Positions 43,182 to 52,115 of a DNA stretch of 64,000 nucleotides are shown here, in pieces. The number at the start of each line of letters is the position of its first letter. The stretch's first letter is position 1. The DNA is from Microbacterium barkeri (GTDB taxonomy: Bacteria; Actinomycetota; Actinomycetes; Actinomycetales; Microbacteriaceae): the NCBI RefSeq assembly GCF_027921765.1, contig NZ_BSEJ01000005.1:1-64000 (forward strand). The letters run 5' to 3'. The translations under genes were made by a program, and so were the position numbers. The notes under the pieces were generated by a model that was not told the origin of the DNA, did not search any database, and saw only the letters and a program-made list of their open reading frames with translations.

Positions 43182-44081
43182 TCATCCCTTGAAGGCGCCG
43201 GACATGAAGCCCTGCACGTAGTGACGCTGGAGAACGAGGAACAGGAGCACGCAGGGCAGCGCGAGGACAGCGACCCCGGCGAGCGTGGCGCCGTAGTCGA
43301 TCACGCCCATCGTCTGGCCGCGCAGATTCGCGACCGCGAGCGGCAGCGTCATCCGATTCGTGTCGCTGATGAGGATGAGGGGCGCGATGAAGTCGTTCCA
43401 CGCGGTGAGGAAGGCGAAGAGCCCCACCGTGATGAGTCCCGGCTTGGTCGCAGGCAGCAGCACGCGCCACAGCGCCGAGAAGCTGTTGCAGCCGTCGACG
43501 AGGGCGGCCTCGTCGAGCTCGCGCGGGATCGACTCGAACGAGATCCGCATCATGAACGTGGAGAACGGCAGCTGGAACATCGTGAGCACGAGGGCGACGC
43601 CCACGGTCGTGTTGCCGAGGCCGAGGCCGTTGAGGATCACGTACAGCGGGATGAGGAGGGTCGCGTACGGGACCATGAGGATGGCGAGGGTCGTGAGGAA
43701 CAGCGCGGTCTTCCCCGGGAACGAGAACCGGGCGAATGCGTATCCGCCGAGGAACGAGATCACGAGCGTGAGGATCACGGTGAGGCCCGACACGACAAGC
43801 GAGTTGCCGAGGTAGACCCAGATGCCCGCCTGGAACTCGGCGAGCGTCGCGTAGTTCCCGAGACCCCAGCCTTCCGTCTGACTCGTGCCGGCGCGCGGCG
43901 CGAACGACGACACGACGGCCCAGACGAGCGGGTAGAGGAAGACGGCCGCGAGCGCGGCCGAGAAGATGCCGAACGGCGCCCTCGCGAGCAGCCGGCGCCA
44001 TCCGCCCTGCCGCGGCGCGCGCGACGCGCCGCGGCCCTCCGTGACGATGACCTCGGTCTCGGTCGGAGCGAGCGCGGTCAT
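43182..44081 (-). CDS. Carbohydrate ABC importer permease, MalG type
   Basis: A 299-residue CUT1 permease with EAA loop ELDEAALVDGCNSFSALWRV and C-terminus HYVQGFMSGAFKG. It starts one base after the upstream permease stop and ends two bases before the GH127 start, so the three are almost certainly cotranscribed. Confidence 0.9.
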   Translation of the reverse strand: MTALAPTETEVIVTEGRGASRAPRQGGWRRLLARAPFGIFSAALAAVFLYPLVWAVVSSFAPRAGTSQTEGWGLGNYATLAEFQAGIWVYLGNSLVVSGLTVILTLVISFLGGYAFARFSFPGKTALFLTTLAILMVPYATLLIPLYVILNGLGLGNTTVGVALVLTMFQLPFSTFMMRISFESIPRELDEAALVDGCNSFSALWRVLLPATKPGLITVGLFAFLTAWNDFIAPLILISDTNRMTLPLAVANLRGQTMGVIDYGATLAGVAVLALPCVLLFLVLQRHYVQGFMSGAFKG

Positions 44082-44082
44082 G

Positions 44083-44991
44083 TCAGCTCTCCTCTCCGCC
44101 GCGGAGCACCCGCAGCTGGAAGACGTTGATGACGACGAGGGCGATGAGCACGATGACCGACAGCGCCCCCGCGATCCCGAGGTCGTTCTGCCCCTGGAAG
44201 GCCATGGAGTACATGAGCTGCACGACCGTCATCGTGGAGTTGTCGGGACCGCCCTTGGTGAGGATGTAGAACTGCTCGAACGCGAGCAGCGAGCCCGTGA
44301 CGCACATGACGATCGTGAGCGCGAAGGTGGGCCGCATGAGGGGCATCGTGACGTGCAGGAAGGTCTGCAGCTTCGAGGCCCCGTCGATGCGCGCCGCCTC
44401 GTACACCTCGCCCGGGATCGCCTGGAGGCCGACGAGCATGAGCAGCATGTAGAACCCCGTGAAGCGCCACACGATGAGGAAGACCGTCGCCCAGAGCGCG
44501 CCGCCCGGCGTCCCGAGGATCGTGAAGCCGGATGACTCCATCCACTCCGCGAACGGACCCGCGATCGGCGAGTACAGGACATAGAAGAGGAGCGACGCCG
44601 AGGCGAGGCCGAGGGCGCTGGGCACGAGGAAGGCGGTGCGCAGGAACGACCGCCACCGCGACGACTCCTGGACGAGCAGGGCCAGCCCGAGGCCGAGGCC
44701 GATGAGGAGGACCGTCGCGGCGATCGTGTAGATCACCGTGAAGCGGATGGCCTCCCAGAACAGGCGGTGGTCGACGGCGGCGACGTAGTTGTCGGGGAAG
44801 TTCCAGCCCCGGAAGCCCGCGAGCAGCGGCCAGTCGCCGAGTGACATGGCCACGACGAGGACGAGCGGGACGACGAAGAGAACGCCGACGAAGAGGGCGG
44901 TGGGCGAGGCGTACAGCCATCCTTGGATGGCGTGCGCGCGCTGCGCGCGGGTCCGCCCGGGACGTCGCGCGGTCGTGGCGGCGGTGGTCAT
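44083..44991 (-). CDS. Carbohydrate ABC importer permease, MalF type
   Basis: A 302-residue permease with EAA loop EVYEAARIDGASKLQTFLHV and TM segments such as TALFVGVLFVVPLVLVVAMS. It follows the binding-protein gene after a 64-base gap that contains a long hairpin. No ATPase is encoded in the operon. Likely imports beta-arabino-oligosaccharides or similar for GH127. Confidence 0.9.
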   Translation of the reverse strand: MTTAATTARRPGRTRAQRAHAIQGWLYASPTALFVGVLFVVPLVLVVAMSLGDWPLLAGFRGWNFPDNYVAAVDHRLFWEAIRFTVIYTIAATVLLIGLGLGLALLVQESSRWRSFLRTAFLVPSALGLASASLLFYVLYSPIAGPFAEWMESSGFTILGTPGGALWATVFLIVWRFTGFYMLLMLVGLQAIPGEVYEAARIDGASKLQTFLHVTMPLMRPTFALTIVMCVTGSLLAFEQFYILTKGGPDNSTMTVVQLMYSMAFQGQNDLGIAGALSVIVLIALVVINVFQLRVLRGGEES

Positions 44992-45011
44992 CGTGGATCC
45001 TTCTGTCCGAT

Positions 45012-45050
45012 GCCGTCGGGGCGCTCCGCTGCGGGGAGCACCCCGACGGC
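45012..45050 (-). promoter_or_regulatory. Intercistronic stem-loop after binding-protein gene
   Basis: GCCGTCGGGG-C-GCTCC (45012-45027) faces GGAGC-A-CCCCGACGGC (45035-45050) around a seven-base loop. The single mismatch in DNA becomes a G-U pair in the minus-strand transcript, giving 16 continuous base pairs. It begins five bases after the binding-protein stop. Confidence 0.8.
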
Positions 45051-45055
45051 GGCTG

Positions 45056-46354
45056 TCACTGCGAGAGGATCTCGGTGATCGCGGCGTTGTCCTCTTCGAG
45101 GGTTCCGCCCTCGCCGAGCACCTCGTTGCGCACGAGGGTGAGCCAGGGGCTTCCCGCGGCGTTGAAGGCCTGCTGGAAGTTGACGGCCACGGGGGTGTCG
45201 CCCTGGGCGGCGACCTCGTTGATCGTCACGAGGCGCGGGTCGGCCGATGCGTGCTCGTTGTCGGCGAGGTCTCCGCGGGAGACCACGTTGCCGTTCGCCG
45301 CGAGGACGTCGACCTGCGTCTCCTCCGACATCATCCACGCGAGGAAGTTCCACGCCTGCGCAGAGAGCTCGGAGTCCTTCGAGATGCCGATGCTGTCGCC
45401 GCCGACGAAGGTCGAGGCGCCGCCGTCGACGGCGGGGAGGCCCGCGACGCCCGCGTCGAACTCGAGGGCCGGGAGGAGCGTCGCCGGGTACGGCATGATG
45501 CCGACCTTGCCCTCCTGGAAGCCGGCGACCCACGTGGCGCCGGTCTCGTCCTCGGACCCGGGCGCGACGACGCCGTCGTCGACGAGGCCCTTCCACGTGC
45601 GGTAGATCTCCTGCGCCGCCTCGCCGTCGAGGAGCGACTCGGTGCCGTCCTCGCTGAGGACCTCCTCACCCGACGCCCAGATCGACGGGAACCACGTGAA
45701 GAGCAGGCAGCCGCCGCAGTTGAGGCCGGTCGAGGTGCCGGAGACGCCGTCCAGGCCGAGCGCGTCGACGTCACGCGCGATCTCGGCGAACTCCGCGATC
45801 GTCTCGGGGGCCTTCTCGGGGTCGTGGCCCGCCTGCTCGACGAGCTCCTTGTTCCACATCATGACCGAGAGGTCGAGCACGAAGGGCAGCGTGTACTCGG
45901 CATCGTCGATCGTGCCGGCCGACATGTGGCCCGCGTTGATGTCGTCGGCGTAGTCGAGCTGCTCGACGAGCGGCGAGATGTCCTGGAAGAGCCCCTGGCC
46001 CGCCCAGTTCGGCACGTAGACGACGTCGGCGGCGAACAGGTCCGGCAGCCCGCCGGACCCCGCGGCCGCGCCGACCTTCGCCACGTAGTCGTCGTTCGGG
46101 ACGACCGTGAGCTCCACCTGGTTCTCGTGCGTGGCGTTGTACTCCTCCACGAGCAGCTTGGCCTGCGCCTCGATCGGCGCACGCGTCCACAGCGAGAGGG
46201 TGGAGCCGTCGTCGACGCCCTCGGCGGGGATCTCGTCGACCGCGGCCTGGCCCCCGCTTCCGCCCGAGCACGCCGTGAGGCCCACCGCGAGCGCGCCCGC
46301 GACGGCGAGTCCTGCGGCGCGCATCGCTGTGCCGCGCCGGATGGTCGTGATCAT
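45056..46354 (-). CDS. Carbohydrate-binding lipoprotein of the GH127 operon
   Basis: A 432-residue solute-binding protein with signal AAGLAVAGALAVGLTAC (lipobox LTAC) and Gly/Ser linker. Family features include TLSLWTRAPIEAQAKLLVEE, MMWNKELVEQAGHDPEKAP and FVGGDSIGISKDSELSAQAW. It is first gene of the importer-GH127 operon, transcribed from a strong promoter (TTGACG-17-TAGATT) with operator palindromes downstream of the -10. ATG 46354 follows AGAGGAG; the longer frame upstream overlaps the promoter and is rejected. Confidence 0.88.
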   Translation of the reverse strand: MITTIRRGTAMRAAGLAVAGALAVGLTACSGGSGGQAAVDEIPAEGVDDGSTLSLWTRAPIEAQAKLLVEEYNATHENQVELTVVPNDDYVAKVGAAAGSGGLPDLFAADVVYVPNWAGQGLFQDISPLVEQLDYADDINAGHMSAGTIDDAEYTLPFVLDLSVMMWNKELVEQAGHDPEKAPETIAEFAEIARDVDALGLDGVSGTSTGLNCGGCLLFTWFPSIWASGEEVLSEDGTESLLDGEAAQEIYRTWKGLVDDGVVAPGSEDETGATWVAGFQEGKVGIMPYPATLLPALEFDAGVAGLPAVDGGASTFVGGDSIGISKDSELSAQAWNFLAWMMSEETQVDVLAANGNVVSRGDLADNEHASADPRLVTINEVAAQGDTPVAVNFQQAFNAAGSPWLTLVRNEVLGEGGTLEEDNAAITEILSQ

Positions 46355-46422
46355 GTGTCTGCTCCTCTGGCTCTTCGTTGAGCGAGCACGCCGCCGTTGC
46401 CGCCGATGCTCGACACGCCGCA

Positions 46423-46478
46423 CGAAAGCTTTCGAAACGGCTTTCGTTGAATCTAGCGGCGACACTTCGGGCCGTCAA
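46423..46478 (-). promoter_or_regulatory. Promoter and double operator of the GH127 operon
   Basis: Minus strand: -35 TTGACG (46473-46478), 17-base spacer, -10 TAGATT (46450-46455). Downstream come CGAAAGCCGTTTCG (46433-46446) and the perfect palindrome CGAAAGCTTTCG (46423-46434), overlapping by two bases. A half-like site AACGGTTTCG also lies at 46503-46512 before the divergent lacI. A LacI dimer here would block elongation or open complex formation. A near copy, CGAAAACTTTCG, lies upstream of the gene at 59018-63532. Confidence 0.72.
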
Positions 46479-46533
46479 GCACGACCGCGCAGAAATCCAT
46501 GTAACGGTTTCGAGACTGTGGCACGCTAGAGCG

Positions 46534-47556
46534 ATGAGCACGGAGCGCAACGGGCGGGCCGCCACCCTGAACGACGTCGCGCAGCGCGCGCGCGTCTCGG
46601 CGGCGACCGCCTCCAAGGCACTCAACGGCCGCACCGACGTCGCAGCGGCGACGAGGGCTCGCGTGCTGGCGGCAGCCGAGGAGGTCGGGTTCACCCCCAA
46701 CGCGGTCGCGCGCGGCCTCACCGCCGGGCGCACGAGCACGGTGGGACTCCTCACGAGCGACCTCGACGGCCGCTTCGTCCTGCCCATCCTCATGGGTGCC
46801 GAGGACGCCTTCGGCGCGGGGCGCATCGACGTGTTCCTGTGCGACGCGCGCGGCGACGCCGTCCGGGAGCAGCATCACCTGCGCGCGCTGCTCAGCCGCA
46901 GGGTCGACGGGATCATCGTCGTGGGCGACCGCACCGATCCCCGCAGGAGCCTCGGCCGCGCGCTGCCGGTCCCCGTGGTGTACGTCTATGCACCGTCCAG
47001 CGATCCGCGCGACCTGTCGCTCACGCCCGACAACGTCGAGGGCGGCCGTCTGGCCATCCGCCATCTGCTCGCGTGCGGCCGCAGCCGCATCGTGCATATC
47101 GGAGGCGACCCCTCCTATGCCGCCGCGCAGGATCGCCTGAGCGGAGCACAGGAGGCGCTGGCCGCGGCCGGCACGGCCTTCGCGGCGGAGCCGATGCTCG
47201 GCGAGTGGTCGGAGCACTGGGGGCGGGCGGCTGCGGCCCTTCTGCTCGAGCGCGATCCGGAGATCGACGCCGTCTTCTGCGGCTCGGACCAGATCGCGCG
47301 CGGCGTGCTCGACGCGGCGCGCGACCTCGGACGCGACGTGCCGCGCGACCTCGCGGTGATCGGCTTCGACAACTGGACGGTGCTCGCAGAGAACTCGCGT
47401 CCGCGCCTGACGACGGTCGGCGTGGACTTCGAGGCGCTGGGTCGCACCGCCGCGCAGCACCTCTTCCACGCGTTCGACGACAACGGGATCGAGAGCGGCG
47501 TCCTGCACACGCCCGTCCAGCTCGTCGTGCGCGGAACGACCATCCCGGTCGGCTGA
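46534..47556 (+). CDS. LacI-family transcriptional regulator, divergent to GH127 operon
   Basis: A 340-residue repressor with helix-turn-helix LNDVAQRARVSAATASKALN, hinge TPNAVARGLTAGRT, and core segments VVGDRTDPRRSLG, SLTPDNVEGGRLAIRHL and VIGFDNWTVLAENSRP. The ATG at 46534 is preferred over upstream starts, which fall in the divergent promoter. It almost certainly controls the GH127 importer operon through the CGAAAGCTTTCG sites and may also control the secreted enzyme at 59018-63532. No good ribosome site precedes the ATG. Confidence 0.88.
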   Translation: MSTERNGRAATLNDVAQRARVSAATASKALNGRTDVAAATRARVLAAAEEVGFTPNAVARGLTAGRTSTVGLLTSDLDGRFVLPILMGAEDAFGAGRIDVFLCDARGDAVREQHHLRALLSRRVDGIIVVGDRTDPRRSLGRALPVPVVYVYAPSSDPRDLSLTPDNVEGGRLAIRHLLACGRSRIVHIGGDPSYAAAQDRLSGAQEALAAAGTAFAAEPMLGEWSEHWGRAAAALLLERDPEIDAVFCGSDQIARGVLDAARDLGRDVPRDLAVIGFDNWTVLAENSRPRLTTVGVDFEALGRTAAQHLFHAFDDNGIESGVLHTPVQLVVRGTTIPVG

Positions 47557-47560
47557 GCGC

Positions 47561-47648
47561 GGGACACGACGCAGGAGATCCGCGGCCGACACGCCCCGGA
47601 ATCCGGTTCCCGCAGCGCAGGCCGCCGAGAACTCCTGCACTGTGTCCC
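47561..47648. repeat. 88-bp palindromic intergenic repeat, family A copy 2
   Basis: Starts GGGACACGACGCAGGAGATC and ends CTCCTGCACTGTGTCCC, exactly 88 bp, four bases beyond the lacI TGA. The outer 20 bases match the family well but the interior has drifted (GGAATCCGGTTCCCG at the centre), leaving a longer internal loop. Confidence 0.8.
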
Positions 47649-47682
47649 GCACACGCACCCCGATGCCCGCGGCAGGCTCTGC

Positions 47683-47735
47683 ATGTCTCACTCTCGGCGG
47701 CTTCGCGCCCGCCAGAACCGAGAAGAGTGAGACAT
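47683..47735. repeat. 53-bp palindromic repeat, family B copy 5
   Basis: Starts ATGTCTCACTCTCGGCGG and ends AGAAGAGTGAGACAT, followed by GCAGG. It lies nine bases beyond the ROK-gene stop at 47745. With family A copy 2 it fills the gap between the convergent lacI and ROK genes, one element at each 3' end. Confidence 0.82.
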
Positions 47736-47744
47736 GCAGGGGCG

Positions 47745-48977
47745 TCAGAGCGCGATCGGCGTCCGACTCGTCAGAAGGCCCGCGTCGGCGAGGAAGCGCT
47801 CGAGCGCGATGACGGCGATGCCGGTGGACACGGTGCTCCCGCCGATCGTCGACACGCCGAGCTCGACGTCGGCCCCGGCCGTCCCGGGCGCCTGGTCGCG
47901 CAGGTGCTCGCGGGTCGCCGGCAGCAGGCGGTCGCCGAGCGCCCAGGCCGTCCAGCCGGTGAGCGTCACCACCTCGGGGTTGACGACCGCGACGAGATCG
48001 GCGAGCGCCGAGCCCAGGTACCAGGCGGTGCGCGCGATCGTCCCGTCGACCGCCGCATCGTGCTCGGGCCCATCCGCCGCCCCGGCCATCGCCTCGATGA
48101 AGTCGCGCTGCGAGTCGAGCGCGAGAAGCGGATGGTCCGGGGCGATCTCGCGGAGCGTCTGCCGGATCCCGGGCGCTCCGACGTACGCCTCGACGCAGCC
48201 GCGGCGGCCGCAGCGGCACCCGCGGCCGTCGAGCGCGAGCAGCGAGTGCCCCCACTCCCCCGCGAGATTCGTCGCTCCGCGCAGGATGCGCCCCTCGAGC
48301 ACGATCGCGGCGCCGACGCCCGTGCCGAGGTTCACGGTGACGAGACTCGAGTGCGACCGGCCGCGCCCGAGCCACAGCTCGGCCGTCGCGATGACCTTGA
48401 GCGGGTTGTCGATGACGAGCGGCAGCCCCACCCGCTCGCGCAGGCGGTCGAGCTCGACGGTGTGCCAGGTCCAGTTCGGCACGAGCACCGAGACGCCGGC
48501 GGGCGCCTGCACGAGGCCCGGGAGCGAGACCCCCACGCCGAGCACATCGCGCCGGTCGACGCCGCCCTGCTCGAGCACGCGGTCGAGCGCGCTGCCGATC
48601 GCCTCGACGACTGAGTCGGGGTCGAGGAGGTGCTCGTCGCGCTCGACGTCGACGAGCGCGATCTGGGTGAGCGCCGTGTCGAACAGCTCGGCGCGCACGT
48701 AGGTCTCGGCGACGTCGATGCCGACCACCCGGCCGCGATCGGGGTTCATCGCGAGTGTCGCCGTCGGCCGCCCGATCCGGCCGACCGTGACCTTGGTCTC
48801 GACGACGATGCCCTCGACGAGGAGCTCGCCCACCACCGTGGCGACGGTCGCCGGGCTGAGTCCCGTCGTGCGGGCGATCTCGTTGCGCGTGGTCTCGCCC
48901 TGCGACAGCAGGACATGCAGCACGTCGAGCCGCGACTCGCTCCGGATGTCGCGCGACGTGCGCCTCGAGACAGCCAT
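47745..48977 (-). CDS. ROK-family transcriptional regulator
   Basis: A 410-residue protein with an N-terminal winged helix (TRNEIARTTGLSPATVATVV) followed by a ROK domain: VVGIDVAETYVRAELFD, VNLGTGVGAAIVLEGRI, LAGEWGHSLL and the zinc-binding CRCGRRGCVEAY. It is a regulator of the NagC/XylR kind, probably responding to a sugar or sugar phosphate. It lies 91 bases downstream of the GH2 gene in the same direction and may control the operon at 49069-55688. ATG 48977 follows GCGGGAG; the long N-terminal extension of the open frame is a shadow of the GH2 gene. Confidence 0.88.
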   Translation of the reverse strand: MAVSRRTSRDIRSESRLDVLHVLLSQGETTRNEIARTTGLSPATVATVVGELLVEGIVVETKVTVGRIGRPTATLAMNPDRGRVVGIDVAETYVRAELFDTALTQIALVDVERDEHLLDPDSVVEAIGSALDRVLEQGGVDRRDVLGVGVSLPGLVQAPAGVSVLVPNWTWHTVELDRLRERVGLPLVIDNPLKVIATAELWLGRGRSHSSLVTVNLGTGVGAAIVLEGRILRGATNLAGEWGHSLLALDGRGCRCGRRGCVEAYVGAPGIRQTLREIAPDHPLLALDSQRDFIEAMAGAADGPEHDAAVDGTIARTAWYLGSALADLVAVVNPEVVTLTGWTAWALGDRLLPATREHLRDQAPGTAGADVELGVSTIGGSTVSTGIAVIALERFLADAGLLTSRTPIAL

Positions 48978-49068
48978 GTTCACTCCCGCACCGCGGCCAT
49001 CCGCATCGGGTCCGCCGCCGCGGCGGGCGATCCCGGCGACCGGTCCCCCGCCGGTCGTCGCCAGTATG

Positions 49069-51450
49069 TCACGGCCCGCACTCCACGATCGTCTCGGGGA
49101 GCCCCTCGGCCCGGAGGCGCACGACGGCGCCGGCGTCCGCGCGCACGAACACGGCGAGCCGCCCCTCGAGGGTCCGCCGCTGCGAGCTCGCGTAGGGCGT
49201 GACGTCGGCGAGGTCGCCGTTCTCGATCCCGAGCAGCTCGCCGCCGGAGACCTCGACTGAGACCATCCGCTCGTCCCGCGCCGATCCTCCGTCGGCGTCG
49301 CGCAGCGCGCACTCGATCTGCACGAGACCGTCGAACGGGGCGCCGTCGAGAGCGAGGCCGGCGTCGGCGCAGCGGCGCGCCGCATGCTCCGGGGCCTCCC
49401 AGACGACCGCGTCGAGGCGGGCGGCCGCCCCGCGCGCGCGGAGCTCGTCCCGTGCGACGACGGCGCCGTCGCGGACGATCTCGAGCACGAGCGGCGCGGA
49501 GCGCACGTCGATCTCGGCCGTCCAGAAGCCGCCCTCGTCGTCCCATGCGAGCGGGATCGCGTCGCCTCCGCACGTGAGCCGCGGCTCGCCGCCGCCCGCG
49601 AAGCAGAGCACCTCGACCCGCTCCCCGCCCTCCCATGCGCGCGAGACGGGACGGCTCCAGAAGCTGCGCGGGCCCTCCCCTGCCGGCCGGGTCACGAGAT
49701 GCGCGACGGGCTCGTCGGTCCACCAGCTGCGCCGCAGGTGCCACGTGTGCTTCGCGAAGCCCGCGAGCGTGAGCAGCCCCGCCCCCGAGCCGTGCACGGG
49801 CCATCCGTGGGCCTCGCCGAGATAGTCGATGCCGGTCCACAGGAACTGCCCCGCCACGTAGTCGGCCCGCACGACGTGCTGCCACTCGGCGTAGCCGTGG
49901 CCGTTCTCGCTGCCCAGCAGAGGCTTGTCGGGGAACCGCGCGTGGTCGGCCTCGTACAGGTGCTCCTTGTAGTTGTAACCGACGACGTCGATGTCGTCGA
50001 GGAAGCCCGTGAGGCTCGACAGCTCGGGGAAGGCCGCCGCGATCGTCACGGGCCGCGTCGGGTCCTTCGCGCGGACGATCGCCGCGAGCCGCCGAGCGAT
50101 CGTCGTCAGGCGCCGGATGTCCGGGCGCGACGGATCGTAGACGCGCTCGGCCGCGGGCTTGCTCGCGTCGTTGTTGCCGGTCATCTCGTCGAAGAGGGGG
50201 CTCGCATACGGGTCGTTCGGGTAGTCGATCTCGTTGCCGATGCTCCACGCGATGATCGACGGATGGCCGCGATGCGCGTCGATCATGGCCGCGAGGTCGC
50301 GCTCGTGCCACTCCGGGAAGTCCTTGGCGTAGCCCTCGTGCCGCGGCGGGTACACGTTGTGCCCCTGCCACCACTTGTTCTTCGGGTTCTCCCACTCGTC
50401 GAAGGCCTCGTCGATCACGAAGAGGCCGAGCGCGTCGCAGAGGGCGTACAGCTCGGGGGCGTGCGGATTGTGGGCCATGCGCACGGCGTTCGCGCCCATC
50501 TCCTTCAGCCGCAGCAGGCGCCGCAGCCACACGGCCGGAGGCACGGCGGTGCCGAACGGCCCCGCGTCCTCGTGCAGGCACACGCCCGTGAGCGTGCGCG
50601 GCTCGCCGTTGACCGAGAAGCCCGCGTCGGAGTCGAAGGCGACCGTGCGGATCCCGACGGTCTGCGTGTAGCGGGCGGATGGCCCCCGATCGGGCACGAG
50701 GGTCGTCGACAGACGGTGCAGATGCGGATCGGTGTCGGACCAGAGCTCGGGATCGGGCACGCGCGTCTCGCTCTCGACGTCGGCCGCGCCGCCCGCTGGC
50801 ACCTCGACGGCCGCGTCGAAGGCGTGCACGCGCCCCGATGTCAGGGAGCGCAGCTCGTGCCGGACCTGCACCGATACCGGCTCGGGGCCGTCGTTGACGA
50901 GGGTCTGGACGACGCGCACGACGGCCTCGTCGGCGTCCGCCGACAGGGTCGTGAAGGCTGTGCCGTGCTCACGGAGGCGCACGGCCTCGTGCACCTCGAT
51001 CTCGACGCCGCGGGTGATCCCCGCGCCGTTGTACCAGCGCGAGTCGGAGAGGTCGGAGTGATCGACCCGCACGCTCAGCACGAGGTCGTCGTCGGGCGCG
51101 TACGAGAGGATCTCGGTCAGGTCGAACGAGAACGCGGCGTACCCCGACGGCCGTCCGCCGAGGTGGTATCCGTTCGCCCAGACCTGCGCGTTCTTGTAGA
51201 CCCCGTGGAACACGAGGCGCACATGCGGGGCGTCGGCGAGCTCGCCCATCGGCGCGTGGGCGCGGTACCAGCCGACGCCGCCCGGCAGATATCCCGTGCC
51301 GCTCGAGCAGTCGCGCGAGAACTCCTGCTCGACGCTCCAGTCGTGCGGCACCCTCACGGCACGCCATGCGGTGTCGTCGAAGCCCTTCTTCCACGCGTCG
51401 GGCTCGTCGCCGAGGTGGAAGCGCCAGGGGATGATGGGGTTCGCGCGCAC
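49069..51450 (-). CDS. GH2 beta-galactosidase/related glycosidase
   Basis: A 793-residue cytosolic enzyme: jelly-roll sugar-binding domain (about 1-155), Ig-like domain (about 160-265), TIM barrel (about 270-560) and C-terminal beta domains including a DUF4982-like part. Acid/base Glu407 in WSIGNEIDYP and nucleophile Glu515 in LLGSENGHGY are in place, and NAVRMAHNPHAPELYALCD is typical of GH2. Substrate is probably a beta-galactoside, although GH2 also holds arabinosidases, glucuronidases and mannosidases. The GTG start lies four bases after the YesL-like gene stop. Confidence 0.88.
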   Translation of the reverse strand: MRANPIIPWRFHLGDEPDAWKKGFDDTAWRAVRVPHDWSVEQEFSRDCSSGTGYLPGGVGWYRAHAPMGELADAPHVRLVFHGVYKNAQVWANGYHLGGRPSGYAAFSFDLTEILSYAPDDDLVLSVRVDHSDLSDSRWYNGAGITRGVEIEVHEAVRLREHGTAFTTLSADADEAVVRVVQTLVNDGPEPVSVQVRHELRSLTSGRVHAFDAAVEVPAGGAADVESETRVPDPELWSDTDPHLHRLSTTLVPDRGPSARYTQTVGIRTVAFDSDAGFSVNGEPRTLTGVCLHEDAGPFGTAVPPAVWLRRLLRLKEMGANAVRMAHNPHAPELYALCDALGLFVIDEAFDEWENPKNKWWQGHNVYPPRHEGYAKDFPEWHERDLAAMIDAHRGHPSIIAWSIGNEIDYPNDPYASPLFDEMTGNNDASKPAAERVYDPSRPDIRRLTTIARRLAAIVRAKDPTRPVTIAAAFPELSSLTGFLDDIDVVGYNYKEHLYEADHARFPDKPLLGSENGHGYAEWQHVVRADYVAGQFLWTGIDYLGEAHGWPVHGSGAGLLTLAGFAKHTWHLRRSWWTDEPVAHLVTRPAGEGPRSFWSRPVSRAWEGGERVEVLCFAGGGEPRLTCGGDAIPLAWDDEGGFWTAEIDVRSAPLVLEIVRDGAVVARDELRARGAAARLDAVVWEAPEHAARRCADAGLALDGAPFDGLVQIECALRDADGGSARDERMVSVEVSGGELLGIENGDLADVTPYASSQRRTLEGRLAVFVRADAGAVVRLRAEGLPETIVECGP

Positions 51451-51454
51451 GCGC

Positions 51455-52096
51455 CTACCTCTCGCTCGAAGAGTCGATGTACCGGCTGAAGACCCGGTCG
51501 AGCACGCTGCCGATGACGATGGCGAGCCCGCCGAATCCGATGAGGAGCCACAGCAGGCCGTAGCCGGTGGCCTGCGGGGAGAAGATCGTGACGACCGCCG
51601 ACAGCACGAGGACGGTCAGGATGAGGAACGTCGAGAGCGGGTGCCGCAGGGAGAGGAGCCGCGCGTTCCGGAGGACCTCGGGGATGGTCCCCTCGAAGGT
51701 CGCGAGATAGGGGAAGACGTAGACGGCCCACGCGACGCAGAAGAACACGACGACGTACCAGATCGCGAGGAGGGCGAACTCGAGCATCGGCGGGACCCCG
51801 ACGCCGTTCACGACGACGAACCATGCGGCGAGCGCCGCGCCGACGAGCAGCATGAGCAGCCACAGGGCCGTCGCCTGGCGGAGGTTCCGCCGGAAGGACC
51901 GGAGGAAGTCGCCCGTGACCGATTCGCACGCGCCCGTCGCGAGCCTCCGCCCCGTGAAGCTCAGCGCGGTGAGCGATGCGCCGATCGTCACGACGGGCAG
52001 CGACGCCACGATGAACAGGCCGTTGAGGATCATCGCGTCGGCGACGCGCGTTAGAAACCGCATGAGCGCGGAGTCCGCCGCGAAGATGCCGTTCAT
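51455..52096 (-). CDS. YesL (DUF624) family membrane protein
   Basis: A 213-residue protein with five hydrophobic helices. It has the YesL hallmarks: N-terminal FLTRVADAMILNGLFIVASL, then PVVTIGASLTALSFTGRRLATG. Members accompany CUT1 sugar importers in glycan operons and their function is unknown. It lies between the binding protein and GH2 genes of an LplABC-like operon, and has a strong ribosome site (GAAAGGGGAGAGG). Confidence 0.88.
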   Translation of the reverse strand: MNGIFAADSALMRFLTRVADAMILNGLFIVASLPVVTIGASLTALSFTGRRLATGACESVTGDFLRSFRRNLRQATALWLLMLLVGAALAAWFVVVNGVGVPPMLEFALLAIWYVVVFFCVAWAVYVFPYLATFEGTIPEVLRNARLLSLRHPLSTFLILTVLVLSAVVTIFSPQATGYGLLWLLIGFGGLAIVIGSVLDRVFSRYIDSSSER

Positions 52097-52115
52097 CCTC
52101 TCCCCTTTCGAGATC

